Source of the DNA: Paucibacter sp. Y2R2-4
GTDB taxonomy: Bacteria > Pseudomonadota > Gammaproteobacteria > Burkholderiales > Burkholderiaceae_C
NCBI RefSeq assembly: GCF_025717535.1
Contig: NZ_JAJIRO010000006.1
Span: forward strand, 1 to 64,000
Direction: 5' to 3'
DNA length: 64,000 nt
A program made the translations under genes and the position numbers. The notes under the pieces are model-generated. The model was not told the origin of the DNA and ran no database searches. It saw only the letters and a program-made list of their open reading frames with translations. Shown here piece after piece: positions 34,303 through 43,282 of this stretch (its first letter is position 1; each line of letters starts with the position of its first letter).

Positions 34303-34875
34303 ATGACGCATCACAAAGAACACCGAGACCCCGCCCAGCGGCACCGCGAGGAAAGTTCGCCCATGGTCTTGGACGCGGTCGCCATCGAGGCGGCCCGTCA
34401 TGGGGTGGAGCAGGGGGCGGTGACGCCGAGCTACGGGCCCTGGGCCGCCGAGATTGTTCAGCTGCTGAACGACTCGCTGGCCACCGAGTTGGTTTGCGTG
34501 CTGCGCTACAAGCGCCACCACTTTACGGCCCAGGGCCTGGCCTCGCCCAAGATTGCGGAGGAGTTTCTGGTCCATGCCAATGAAGAAGCGGGCCACGCCG
34601 ATCGGCTGGCGCAACGCATCGTGCAGCTGGGCGGCGCCCCTGACTATTCACCGGTCACCTTGAGCACGCGCAGCCATGCGGCCTATGACCAGTCCGAAGA
34701 CTTGAAGGACATGATCCGCGCCAATTTGGTGGCCGAGCGTGTGGCGATTGAGTGCTACAGCCAAATGATTGCCCTGATTGGCGACAAAGACAGCACCACC
34801 CGGCGCCTGCTTGAAAGCATCCTCGGCGATGAGCAAGCCCATGCCGAGGAACTGAAGGACTGGCTGGCGGCTTGA
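34303..34875 (+). CDS. ferritin-like diiron protein (bacterioferritin-like)
   Basis: The product has 190 residues from the ATG at 34303, with AGGA 8 nt upstream. The four-helix ferritin fold is visible, with E-x-x-H pairs NEEAGHADR and DEQAHAEEL plus single Glu in SLATELVCV and AERVAIECY, all four expected diiron ligands. The N-terminus is a charged tail. It probably oxidises and stores iron or protects against peroxide. It sits at the head of a stress cluster (BON, CsbD). Confidence 0.88.
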   Translation: MTHHKEHRDPAQRHREESSPMVLDAVAIEAARHGVEQGAVTPSYGPWAAEIVQLLNDSLATELVCVLRYKRHHFTAQGLASPKIAEEFLVHANEEAGHADRLAQRIVQLGGAPDYSPVTLSTRSHAAYDQSEDLKDMIRANLVAERVAIECYSQMIALIGDKDSTTRRLLESILGDEQAHAEELKDWLAA

Positions 34876-34927
34876 AGCCCGCCGTCGTCCCATTTCTGTT
34901 GAAGACCATCCCCAAGGAGAACCCACC

Positions 34928-35260
34928 ATGAACCGAATCACTTCCCGTATCGCCAGTTCCACGCTGGCTGCTGTTGTCGGCGTCACCGCTTTGCTGCTGG
35001 CCACTGGCTGCGCCGTGACCCGCGGTCAGGAACCGCTGGGCGTCTATATCGACGACAGCGCCATCACCACGGCCGTCAAGGCCCGCTTTGTCGACAACCC
35101 CGATGTGGACGCCTCGGCCATCAGCGTCGAGACCATGAAGGGCACGGTCATGCTCTCAGGCTTCGCCAAGAGTCAAAAGGAAAAGGACACCGCACAGACC
35201 CTGACCTGGAAGATCAACGGCGTCAAGGCGGTCAAGAACGAGATCGCGGTTCGCCCTTGA
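34928..35260 (+). CDS. BON-domain lipoprotein
   Basis: This 110-residue product has AAGGAG upstream and a lipobox (LLLATGCAV, Cys about residue 28). One BON domain (about 40-110) has IDDSAITTAVKARFVDNPDV, ISVETMKGTVMLSGFAKS and INGVKAVKNEI. Unlike the 16565 gene it has no coiled-coil linker, matching the minimal OsmY-like type. It lies between ferritin-like and CsbD genes, which suggests a co-induced envelope stress set. Confidence 0.92.
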   Translation: MNRITSRIASSTLAAVVGVTALLLATGCAVTRGQEPLGVYIDDSAITTAVKARFVDNPDVDASAISVETMKGTVMLSGFAKSQKEKDTAQTLTWKINGVKAVKNEIAVRP

Positions 35261-35303
35261 GCCGGCATTGTTCACCCAACACCCTCACACACAGGAGAGC
35301 ACC

Positions 35304-35528
35304 ATGAACTGGGATCGCATCGAAGGCAACTGGAAGCAGTTGCAGGGCCGCGCTGTTGAACAGTGGGGCAAGCTGAGCCAAGACGACTTTGATGTGGTGG
35401 CGGGTCGCCGCGACATCTTGGCTGGCAAGATCCAGGAGCGTTATGGCTTGGCCAAAGAGGAGGCTGAAGCGCAGATCGGAGCCTGGCAGCGCTCCGCCAC
35501 CGATGCATGGTTCAAGCCCGGGCCGTAA
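35304..35528 (+). CDS. CsbD-family stress protein
   Basis: The product has 74 residues from the ATG at 35304, preceded by AGGAGAGCACC. The CsbD signature is clear: MNWDRIEGNWKQLQGRAVEQWGKLSQDDFDVVAGRRD, then GKIQERYGLAKEEAEAQI. The protein is small, soluble and probably partly disordered. Bacterial CsbD proteins are sigma-factor-controlled general stress proteins of unknown function. A strong terminator follows at 35571-35599. Confidence 0.95.
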   Translation: MNWDRIEGNWKQLQGRAVEQWGKLSQDDFDVVAGRRDILAGKIQERYGLAKEEAEAQIGAWQRSATDAWFKPGP

Positions 35529-35570
35529 TTTCGGGTTTGCGCAGCATCTGCTGCCTTGGCATGCCAAAGA

Positions 35571-35599
35571 AAACGCCAGCCCAACAGCTGGCGTTTTTC
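35571..35599 (+). terminator. rho-independent terminator after csbD
   Basis: Perfect 10-bp stem AAACGCCAGC/GCTGGCGTTT with a 6-nt loop (CCAACA) and a T-rich 3' end. It closes the ferritin-BON-CsbD unit. Confidence 0.92.
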
Positions 35600-35670
35600 T
35601 ATGTGTGCAAGTGCTCTGCTCTGCACTAGACTGGGCGGCACATTGGCAAAGCACTCACAGGTGCTGACAC

Positions 35671-38600
35671 ATGATGCGAGTGCATGGCAATGGGCGGAAT
35701 CCATGGCTTGGCCGGTCGCCCGCTTGGGGCCGGCTGCAGCTGGGCGGCGCGCTGGCGAAGCCGCTCCTGGTGGCGGCCATCCTCCTGCTGGGGCTGACGC
35801 TCAGCCTGGCGCTGGGTTGGGCCGCCCATCAACAAAGCCAGCGCGACGCCCAACTGCACTTTGAGCGTTTGTCGGAGCGTATTGAAAAAGAAGTCGACCA
35901 GCGCCTGCGCCTGCCCCTGTATGGTTTGAAAGGTGCACGGGGCGTCTATGCCACCGGCCAATCCGTGAGACGCGATGAGTTTCGGCGCTATGTGGAGTCG
36001 CGTCAGCTCGAGCGGGAGTTTCCGGGTGTGCGCGGCTTTGGTTTCATTGAGCGACTGCAGCGCTCGGACGTGCCGGCCTATGTGAAGGCAGCCAAGCAGG
36101 ACGGTGCGCCGGATTTTGAGCTTCGCAGCGCTGGCGAGGCCAGCGATCTTTTTGTCATCCGCTATATCGAGCCTCTGTCTCAAAACCGCCAGGCCATGGG
36201 TTTTGACATCGGCCAGGAGGCCATTCGGCGTGAGGCTGCCGAGCGCGCATTGCGCAGCGGTGAGGATGCGTTATCCGGCCCGATCACGCTGGTGCAAGAC
36301 GAACAAAAGCGCCAAGGCTTCTTGCTCTTTGTGCCGGTCTATCGCACCGGCGCCGACCCACAAACGCCCGAGCAGCGAGAGCGTGCCTTTGTGGGCTTTG
36401 TCTATGCGCCCGCGGTGGTGTCTGAACTCTTGGCCGGGGTGGGCGATGTCGCCGATCAGTTGCTGGATTTCGAGTTGTTTGACGGCAGTGTGGCGCATGA
36501 CAGCCAAAGGTTCTTTGAGGGCCGGGCGGCCTTGCCCGCCGGCTCTTCAGCCAGCAAGGCCCGCAGTGCGCGCTTTGTGGCCGAGCGAAGCTTTGTGTTT
36601 GCGGGCCGAACCTTGCATTTGCGCACCAGCAGCACGCCGGCTTTTGAGCGCCTGCTGGACGACGGCCCGGCACGTAACTTGGTGCTTTCAGGCACAGCTT
36701 TGACGCTGGCGCTCGCCTTTGTGGTGTGGCTCTTGAACACCGGCCGTGAGCGCGCCGAGGCGCTGGCCCAGACTATGACTGCAGACTTGGCGCGGGCGCT
36801 TAGCGAGAACAAGGCCTTGCTGGACACCATCTTTCAGCAGGCCATCGTGTCGGTCACCGATCCGTCCGGTTCGATCCTGGAGGCCAACCCGGCCTTTTGC
36901 CGCATCAGTGGCTATTCCTTGCAAGAGCTCCTGGGGCAGAACCACCGGCTCATCAATTCCGGTACTCAAGGGGCGGACTTCTGGCCGGCGGTCTGGCGCA
37001 GCATCAGCCAGGGTCAGTCGTGGCATGGCGAGGTGTGCAACCGCGCCAAAAGCGGCGCCCTGTACTGGGTGGACTGCATCATCGCGCCCATCAAGGATGA
37101 AAAGGGGCGGGTGCAGAAGTACATCTCGATCCGCACCGACATCACCGGCGCCAAGCGGGCGGCGGCCGAGCTGGTCGAGCAGCAAGATCGCCTGAACCGC
37201 ATCATCGAAGGCACCAATGCCGGTACCTGGGACTGGAATGTGCTGACCGGCGAGGCGCGCTTCAATGAGCGCTGGGCCGAGATGCTGGGCTGGACCTTGG
37301 CGGAACTCGAGCCGGTGAGCGGGCAAACCTGGGTGGACCTGTGCCATCCGGACGATATGTTCAAGGCTCGAGAACTGCTGATGCGGCATTTCTTCGCCGA
37401 GACCCAGTTCTATGAATGCCAGTTGCGCATGCGTCACCGCGAAGGCCATTGGGTCTGGGTGTTGGCGCGCGGCAAGCTCTACGAGCGCACCGCCGAAGGC
37501 GAGCCCACTTGGATCGCCGGCACCCATCTGGACATCAGTGCGGCCAAGGCGGCCGAAGAGTTGCTCTTGCACAAGCAGATGGTGCTGGACCGGGCCGAGC
37601 GCCTGACCGAGTTGGGCGCCTGGGAGGTTGATATGGCCACCCAGCTGCTGAGCTGGTCCAAGCAGACCTATCGCCTGCATGAGATTCCGCTGGATCGCTT
37701 GGTGACCTTGGAGGACGCGCTCTCGCACTTCTCGGCCAGCGACAGTGCTCGCTTGGCCGAGGCGATGCGGCGGGCTGTTGAGTTCACCGAGTCCTGGGAT
37801 ATGGAGCTGAGCTTGCGCACCGAGACCGGACGTCGCATCGACGTACGCTCGGTGGGTGAGGCCGTGTTTGATGACAGCGGCGCCGTGCGCATTGTCGGTA
37901 CCTATCAAGACATCACGGAGCGCCGCGCGCTGGAGGCCGAAACCAAGCGCAGCCATCAAGTGCTGCAAAGCGTGTTGGAGAACCTGCCTTGCGCCTTGAG
38001 CGTGTTTGACGCCGACTTGAAACTGCAGGCCTATAACCAGCAATTCCTGAGCCTGCTGGAGTTCCCGGCGTCCTTGTTTGAAACCCAGCCGGTGCGCTTT
38101 GAAGACATCATTCGCTTCAATGCGGCGCGCGGTGAGTATGGCCATGGCGAGAGTCTGGAGGCCACGGTGGAGCAGATCGTGGCGCGGGCCCTGCACCCCT
38201 CGGCCCATCAATTCGAACGTACCCGTCCGAATGGGCGCACGCTGGAGGTGCGCGGCTCGCCAATGCCTGAAGGCGGCTTTGTCACGACCTATGTGGACAT
38301 CACCGAGCGCCGCTCGTTGGAAGACGAGCGGCGCCGCAGCGCCGAGTTGCTGATGGTGGTGCTGGAGAGCTTGCCTTGTGGCTTGAGTCTGATCGATGCT
38401 GAACTGCGGGTGACGCTGTACAACAGCAAGTACACCGAGCTGTATGGCTTGGATGCGGATTTCCTGCAGCAAGCGCCTTTGACGGTGGAGCGGGTGGCGC
38501 GCCTGATGGCCGAGCGAGGCGAAGACGGCTCGATCAGCATTGCCGAGGCTTTGCACCGAGCGCGCGAGCATGGCTTGGCCGCTTTGCAAGGGCCGCATCA

Positions 38601-41505
38601 ATGGGAGCGCCAGCGCCCCAATGGTTTGAGTCTGGAAATGCGCAGCAACCCGGTGCCCAGCGGTGGCTTTGTGACCACCTATATGGATGTGGGCGAGCGA
38701 CGCCGGGCCGAGGCCGAGTTGCGTCGGGCCGAGGCTTTGTTGCGCGGCTCCATCGATGCGGTGGGCGAAGCCTTTGTGCTCTACGACCCCGAAGACCGGC
38801 TGGTGTTCTGCAATGAAAAATACCGCCAGATGTATGCCGTGTCCGGCGATCTGATCGTGCCCGGCGCCCGTTTTGAAGACATCATTCGCGGCGGCGCCCT
38901 GCGCGGCCAGTATCTGGAGGCCCAGGGGCGGATTGAAGACTGGGTCAGCGAACGCATGGCGGCGCATCAGCAGGGCGACACCTTGATGGTGCAAAAGCTC
39001 GATGACGGCCGCTGGATTCGCGTCATCGAACGCAAGATGGCCGATGGACACACGGTGGGCTTTCGCATCGACATCACCGACTTGATGCTGGCCACCCAGG
39101 CGGCCGAGCAGGCCTCGCGCTCCAAGAGTCAATTCCTGGCCAATATGAGCCATGAGATTCGCACGCCAATGAACGCCATTTTGGGCATGCTCAAGCTGCT
39201 GCAAAAGACTTCCTTGACGACGCGCCAGCTCGATTACGCCAGCAAGACCGAGGGCGCGGCCAGGTCGCTGCTTGGCCTGCTGAACGACATCCTGGACTTC
39301 TCCAAAGTCGAAGCCGGCAAGATGTCGCTGGATCCTCAGCCTTTCAGCATCGACCATTTGCTGCGCGACCTGTCGGTCATCATGTCGGCCAATGTCGGTG
39401 CCAAGCCGCTGGAAGTCTTGTTTGATGTGGACACCGCGCTGCCCTCGGTGTTGATGGCGGACGCGATGCGCCTGCAGCAGGTCTTGATCAATCTGGGCGG
39501 CAATGCCATCAAGTTCACCCAGCGCGGTGAGGTGGTGCTCAGCGTCAATCTGCTCAGCATCCACGAGACCGAGGTTGAACTCGAATTCGCGGTCCGTGAT
39601 TCCGGAATTGGCATTGCGCCGGAACATCAGCAGCACATTTTTTCTGGCTTCAGCCAAGCCGAGGCTTCCACCACCCGGCGCTTTGGGGGCACGGGCCTGG
39701 GCCTGGCCATCAGCCAGCGCCTGGTGAGCCTGATGGGCGGCACGCTGGCCTTGCAAAGCGAGCCTGGACGAGGCAGTTGCTTCTCCTTCAAGCTGCGCAT
39801 GGGGCGTTTGGAAGGCGCCAGCCTGGCCACGGCGACCGAAGCCCTGGCCTGCGCGGGTTTGCGCGTCTTGATCGTGGATGACAACCCGGTGGCGCTAGAA
39901 GTCTTGGGGGCCATGGCCGAGGGCTTGGGTTGGCAGGTCGAGTTGGCCGGCAGCGCACAGGCTGCGGTGGCCCAGCTCGAGCGCGCGCAGTCGGACGCAC
40001 GGCCTTATGAAGCGGTGCTGATCGACTGGCCGCTGCCCGAGCTGGATGGTTTCGAAGCTGCGCAGCGCATTCAGGAACTGGCTGCGAACCAGTCTCCGCC
40101 GCTGATGATGCTGATGATGGTGAGTGCCCATGGGCGCGAACAACTCAGCCAGCGCAGCGAGGCCGACCAGCGACTCTTGAACCGCCTGCTGAACGGCCTG
40201 CTGGTGAAGCCGCTGACCCCGGCCATGCTCTTGGAGTCGATGCTAGCCGCCCGCAGTGGGCCGGTGGTCCATGCGCCGCCCAGGGTCCAACAGCTCACTT
40301 CAGCCGCCCGGCCTTTGCACGCCATGCGCATCTTGGTGGTGGAAGATAACCCCAATAATCAGCAGGTGGCGCAAGAGCTTTTGGCGGATTTGGGGGCCAC
40401 GGTGCGACTGGCCGAGAACGGCCAGGTGGCAGTGGATCTCTTGCGCGGCGACGCCGCGGCTTTTGACATCGTGCTGATGGATGTGCAAATGCCGGTGATG
40501 GATGGCTATACCGCCACGCAGCTGATCCGCGGCGAGCTTGGCCTGCTTGGGCTGCCGGTGGTGGCCATGACCGCCAATGCCATGGCCTCCGACCGGGATG
40601 CCTGCTTGGCCGCTGGCATGAACGACCATGTGGGCAAGCCCTTTGATCTGGATCGTTTGGTGCAAGTGCTGCTGCGCCTGTGCGGGCGCAAATCGCACGG
40701 TAGTGAGGATCGCCTGCAGAGCTCGGGGCAGCCCAGTGCAAGTGGCCCTGCTGACCCAGCAGGCGTTCAGGCCGATGGCCAGAGCCTTGCGCAGCCCGAC
40801 AGACAGGATGAGGGCCCGAGTGAAGCCGAGGACGAGCCAGAAAGAATGCCTCAGTTCGCTTCATTGCAAGTGCCGGCCGCCTTGCGCGATCGTGCGCAGG
40901 CGCAAGGCATCCATCTGCAAGCGGCCATGGATCGCTTCATGGGCAAGACCGATCTGTTCCTGCGCATGGTCAAGTCCTTCAGTGCCTCCGCCACGGCCTT
41001 GCCAGACAAGTTGAGAGCGCTGTTGGCCCCGGGACCAGAGCAGCAGCGTGGTGAGGCGGCGATGGCCTTGCATTCCTTCAAGGGCTTGGCGGCCACTTTG
41101 GGCGCCGAGCAATTGGCGGCTTGGGGCGCCGAAGGGGAAGAAGTGCTCAAGCGCGGCGACAGTCTGGCCGAGGCCTGGATCGGCGAGTTAGCGCTCAACA
41201 TCACGGCCGGCTGCCGGGATATGCTGCAGGCCGCACAAGAGCTCTGCGATCTCGCACCCAAGCCGACAGCAAGGGACGGGGCGCCTGCGCAAAGCCTGGA
41301 GGTCTTCAAAACAGCGATAGGGCGTTTGATGCAGCTATTGGACAGCTTTGACATGGGGGCCACCGAGGCCTTTGCGCAGTTGCGCGAGCAGCATGCCACG
41401 CGTTTGGGCGCGGAATTGGAGGCCTTGGATGCCGCGGTTTCAGGCTTGGACTTTGAATCCGCACAACTCATTTGTCAGCGTTTGCTGCGCGAGGCCAAGG
41501 CATGA
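35671..41505 (+). CDS. CHASE/PAS hybrid histidine kinase with two receivers and Hpt
   Basis: This 1944-residue membrane hybrid kinase starts at 35671 or 35674. TM1 is at about 30-52, a CHASE sensor domain at 60-320 and TM2 at 332-355. Six PAS or PAS-like domains lie between about 375 and 1140, several starting with the repeated SVLENLPCALSVFD-type sequence. HisKA carries His1161 (MSHEIRTPMNAILG) and is followed by HATPase_c. REC1 has Asp1452 (LIDWPLPELDG), REC2 has Asp1604 (LMDVQMPVMDG), and an Hpt domain carries His1801 (LHSFKGLAATLG). This gives a complete His-Asp-His phosphorelay in one chain. It overlaps the REC-GGDEF gene by ATGA, which is the likely target. Confidence 0.95.
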   Translation: MMRVHGNGRNPWLGRSPAWGRLQLGGALAKPLLVAAILLLGLTLSLALGWAAHQQSQRDAQLHFERLSERIEKEVDQRLRLPLYGLKGARGVYATGQSVRRDEFRRYVESRQLEREFPGVRGFGFIERLQRSDVPAYVKAAKQDGAPDFELRSAGEASDLFVIRYIEPLSQNRQAMGFDIGQEAIRREAAERALRSGEDALSGPITLVQDEQKRQGFLLFVPVYRTGADPQTPEQRERAFVGFVYAPAVVSELLAGVGDVADQLLDFELFDGSVAHDSQRFFEGRAALPAGSSASKARSARFVAERSFVFAGRTLHLRTSSTPAFERLLDDGPARNLVLSGTALTLALAFVVWLLNTGRERAEALAQTMTADLARALSENKALLDTIFQQAIVSVTDPSGSILEANPAFCRISGYSLQELLGQNHRLINSGTQGADFWPAVWRSISQGQSWHGEVCNRAKSGALYWVDCIIAPIKDEKGRVQKYISIRTDITGAKRAAAELVEQQDRLNRIIEGTNAGTWDWNVLTGEARFNERWAEMLGWTLAELEPVSGQTWVDLCHPDDMFKARELLMRHFFAETQFYECQLRMRHREGHWVWVLARGKLYERTAEGEPTWIAGTHLDISAAKAAEELLLHKQMVLDRAERLTELGAWEVDMATQLLSWSKQTYRLHEIPLDRLVTLEDALSHFSASDSARLAEAMRRAVEFTESWDMELSLRTETGRRIDVRSVGEAVFDDSGAVRIVGTYQDITERRALEAETKRSHQVLQSVLENLPCALSVFDADLKLQAYNQQFLSLLEFPASLFETQPVRFEDIIRFNAARGEYGHGESLEATVEQIVARALHPSAHQFERTRPNGRTLEVRGSPMPEGGFVTTYVDITERRSLEDERRRSAELLMVVLESLPCGLSLIDAELRVTLYNSKYTELYGLDADFLQQAPLTVERVARLMAERGEDGSISIAEALHRAREHGLAALQGPHQWERQRPNGLSLEMRSNPVPSGGFVTTYMDVGERRRAEAELRRAEALLRGSIDAVGEAFVLYDPEDRLVFCNEKYRQMYAVSGDLIVPGARFEDIIRGGALRGQYLEAQGRIEDWVSERMAAHQQGDTLMVQKLDDGRWIRVIERKMADGHTVGFRIDITDLMLATQAAEQASRSKSQFLANMSHEIRTPMNAILGMLKLLQKTSLTTRQLDYASKTEGAARSLLGLLNDILDFSKVEAGKMSLDPQPFSIDHLLRDLSVIMSANVGAKPLEVLFDVDTALPSVLMADAMRLQQVLINLGGNAIKFTQRGEVVLSVNLLSIHETEVELEFAVRDSGIGIAPEHQQHIFSGFSQAEASTTRRFGGTGLGLAISQRLVSLMGGTLALQSEPGRGSCFSFKLRMGRLEGASLATATEALACAGLRVLIVDDNPVALEVLGAMAEGLGWQVELAGSAQAAVAQLERAQSDARPYEAVLIDWPLPELDGFEAAQRIQELAANQSPPLMMLMMVSAHGREQLSQRSEADQRLLNRLLNGLLVKPLTPAMLLESMLAARSGPVVHAPPRVQQLTSAARPLHAMRILVVEDNPNNQQVAQELLADLGATVRLAENGQVAVDLLRGDAAAFDIVLMDVQMPVMDGYTATQLIRGELGLLGLPVVAMTANAMASDRDACLAAGMNDHVGKPFDLDRLVQVLLRLCGRKSHGSEDRLQSSGQPSASGPADPAGVQADGQSLAQPDRQDEGPSEAEDEPERMPQFASLQVPAALRDRAQAQGIHLQAAMDRFMGKTDLFLRMVKSFSASATALPDKLRALLAPGPEQQRGEAAMALHSFKGLAATLGAEQLAAWGAEGEEVLKRGDSLAEAWIGELALNITAGCRDMLQAAQELCDLAPKPTARDGAPAQSLEVFKTAIGRLMQLLDSFDMGATEAFAQLREQHATRLGAELEALDAAVSGLDFESAQLICQRLLREAKA

Positions 41506-42482
41506 ATGCCGCCGCTGTGTCGCTGCTGACGCCTCAGCAGTCCATGAGTTCGCTGGCCGTGAATCCGCTCCAGCATCTGGGCCGCAAGCCGCGCTTGCTG
41601 ATCGTTGATGACCAGGCGGTCAATATCCAAGCGCTCTATCAAGTGTTTGCGGCCGATCATCAAGTCTTCATGGCCACCAGTGGTGCGCAGGCGCTGGCCA
41701 TCTGCCGTGACAAACAACCCGATCTGGTTTTGCTCGATGTGCAGATGCCGGTGATGGATGGCTACGAGGTCTGCCGGCAGATCAAGGCCGATGCGCAGTT
41801 GCAGGACCTGCCGGTGGTCTTTGTCACCGCGCACAGTGACGCTGAGGCCGAGACCCACGGCTTGGAAGTCGGCGCGGTGGACTTCATCTCCAAGCCTTTC
41901 ACCCCGGCGGTGGTGCGGGCGCGGGTCAAGACGCATCTGACGCTGAAATTGCAGGCGGATCTGCTGCGGCAGATGGCTTTTGTCGATGGCCTCACCGGCG
42001 TGCACAACCGGCGTTTTTTTGATGAGCGCCTGGACGCCGAGTTTCAACGGGCCCGCCGCAGCAGCGGCACGCTGGCCGTCTTGATTGCGGATGTGGATTT
42101 CTTCAAGCGCTACAACGACCAGTATGGCCATCAAGCGGGCGACGAGGTCTTGCGTCAAGTGGCGCAGCTGATGCGCTCGCAGCTGAAACGTCCTGCCGAT
42201 TTGATCAGCCGTTATGGCGGTGAAGAGTTCGCCTGCATCTTGCCCGACACGCCTTTGCAGGGCGCACTCACCTTGGCCGCCGAAATGGAAGCCGCCTTGA
42301 AGGCCGCCCACATTGCCCATGCCGGTTCTGATGTGGGGCCTTACCTGACCCTCAGCTTGGGTGTGGCCACCATGCAGCCAGGCCCGGGGCGGGTCGAGGC
42401 GGAGCTGATCGTGGCGGCTGATGAGCAGCTCTACCTGGCCAAGTCGCGCGGCCGCGGGCGGGTTTGCGGCCTGGCGCTTTGA
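41502..42482 (+). CDS. REC-GGDEF response regulator (diguanylate cyclase)
   Basis: The 326-residue product overlaps the kinase stop by ATGA. A receiver (about 28-150) with LLIVDDQ and phosphoacceptor Asp in VLLDVQMPVMDG is followed by a GGDEF domain (about 165-320) with intact active site RYGGEEF. The metal segment is ADVDFFKRYNDQYGHQAG, and an RPAD inhibitory site lies five residues before GGEEF. It should make c-di-GMP when phosphorylated, presumably by the coupled hybrid kinase. The layout resembles the WspR/PleD class. Confidence 0.95.
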   Translation: MNAAAVSLLTPQQSMSSLAVNPLQHLGRKPRLLIVDDQAVNIQALYQVFAADHQVFMATSGAQALAICRDKQPDLVLLDVQMPVMDGYEVCRQIKADAQLQDLPVVFVTAHSDAEAETHGLEVGAVDFISKPFTPAVVRARVKTHLTLKLQADLLRQMAFVDGLTGVHNRRFFDERLDAEFQRARRSSGTLAVLIADVDFFKRYNDQYGHQAGDEVLRQVAQLMRSQLKRPADLISRYGGEEFACILPDTPLQGALTLAAEMEAALKAAHIAHAGSDVGPYLTLSLGVATMQPGPGRVEAELIVAADEQLYLAKSRGRGRVCGLAL

Positions 42483-42503
42483 TCGGGTCGGTTTAGGGGT
42501 GGA

Positions 42504-43193
42504 TCAAGGGCGTTGCAGGCGCTTGTAGTAAAGCGCAGCCCCTTGTAACTGGCCTTCGGCGCAGGCGCCGTACTCTGGGATTTCGCCGGCGCGCTGCCAG
42601 CCCAGGTGGGCATAAACGGCCTCGGCTTGTGAGCCGCTTTGCGTTTCCAGCACCAAGAGCGAACGGCCTTGGGCCAGCGCCGCGCATTCCAGCCGGGTCA
42701 TCAAGCGGCTGGCCAGGCCCTGGCCGCGTGCTTGGCTGTGCACCATCAGCTGCTGCACCTCGCCCCGATGGTGTGCATTCGCCGACGGGCAGAGCGAGAG
42801 TTGCACCGAGCCAAGCAGGCGGGTGTTGGCTTCCGTGCCCTCATTTTTACCTTCGCCCTCGCAAGCCACCCAGAGCTGGTGGCGCGGGCCGAGTCGGGCG
42901 AACACGCCGTGCCAGTACTCCAGCGCCGCGTATTTGGACAGCGGGGCCAAAAAGCCCAGACTGGCGCCTCGGTGCACTCCATCGGTCAGCAATTCACAAA
43001 GTTGGGGCAGCCATTGCAAGTCGTGTGATGCCAGCTGGCGTAGCTGGGCCTGACCGCCCGTGGGCGCCAGCAGGGCTCTTTGCGCCAGCGTGCGCATGGT
43101 GCTGCGAGCCGGCGTTGTCACGGTGGCCTGGACAAGGCTAGGGCTGTATGCGGCCGGACTGAGGACGGAAGAGCTGAGGTGGTGGACGCTCAT
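42504..43193 (-). CDS. GNAT-family N-acetyltransferase
   Basis: The 229-residue product has a GNAT domain in the C-terminal two-thirds, about 50-229. The acetyl-CoA motif A is HHRGEVQQLMVHSQARGQGLASRLMTRLE, with the Q/RxxGxG/A core ARGQGLA, and motif B follows around VYAHLGWQRAGEIPEYG. The N-terminal 45 residues look disordered; ATGs nearer the domain would shorten it. The acceptor is unknown. It is transcribed leftwards after a hairpin-rich 90-bp gap behind the degenerate-GGDEF gene. Confidence 0.85.
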   Translation of the reverse strand: MSVHHLSSSVLSPAAYSPSLVQATVTTPARSTMRTLAQRALLAPTGGQAQLRQLASHDLQWLPQLCELLTDGVHRGASLGFLAPLSKYAALEYWHGVFARLGPRHQLWVACEGEGKNEGTEANTRLLGSVQLSLCPSANAHHRGEVQQLMVHSQARGQGLASRLMTRLECAALAQGRSLLVLETQSGSQAEAVYAHLGWQRAGEIPEYGACAEGQLQGAALYYKRLQRP

Positions 43194-43201
43194 GAGGGGG
43201 C

Positions 43202-43259
43202 CTTTGCGAGTGAAGAGAAGGGCTGTCTTTTGAACAGCGCTAGCCCCTCACTTGCAAAG
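43202..43259. repeat. hairpin in the gap before the GNAT gene
   Basis: CTTTGCGAGTGA (43202-43213) pairs with TCACTTGCAAAG (43248-43259), 11 of 12 bp, with a nested GCTGT/ACAGC helix inside. No T tract is seen on either strand, so this may be an attenuator or mRNA structure and not a plain terminator. Confidence 0.55.
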
Positions 43260-43282
43260 CCCGTGCCAACTTCGGCGGGCTC

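Noticed and set aside
36688-39756. A 1022-residue minus-strand frame inside the hybrid kinase gene
   Set aside because: It mirrors the codon structure of the PAS/HisKA region on the plus strand and has no recognisable domains.
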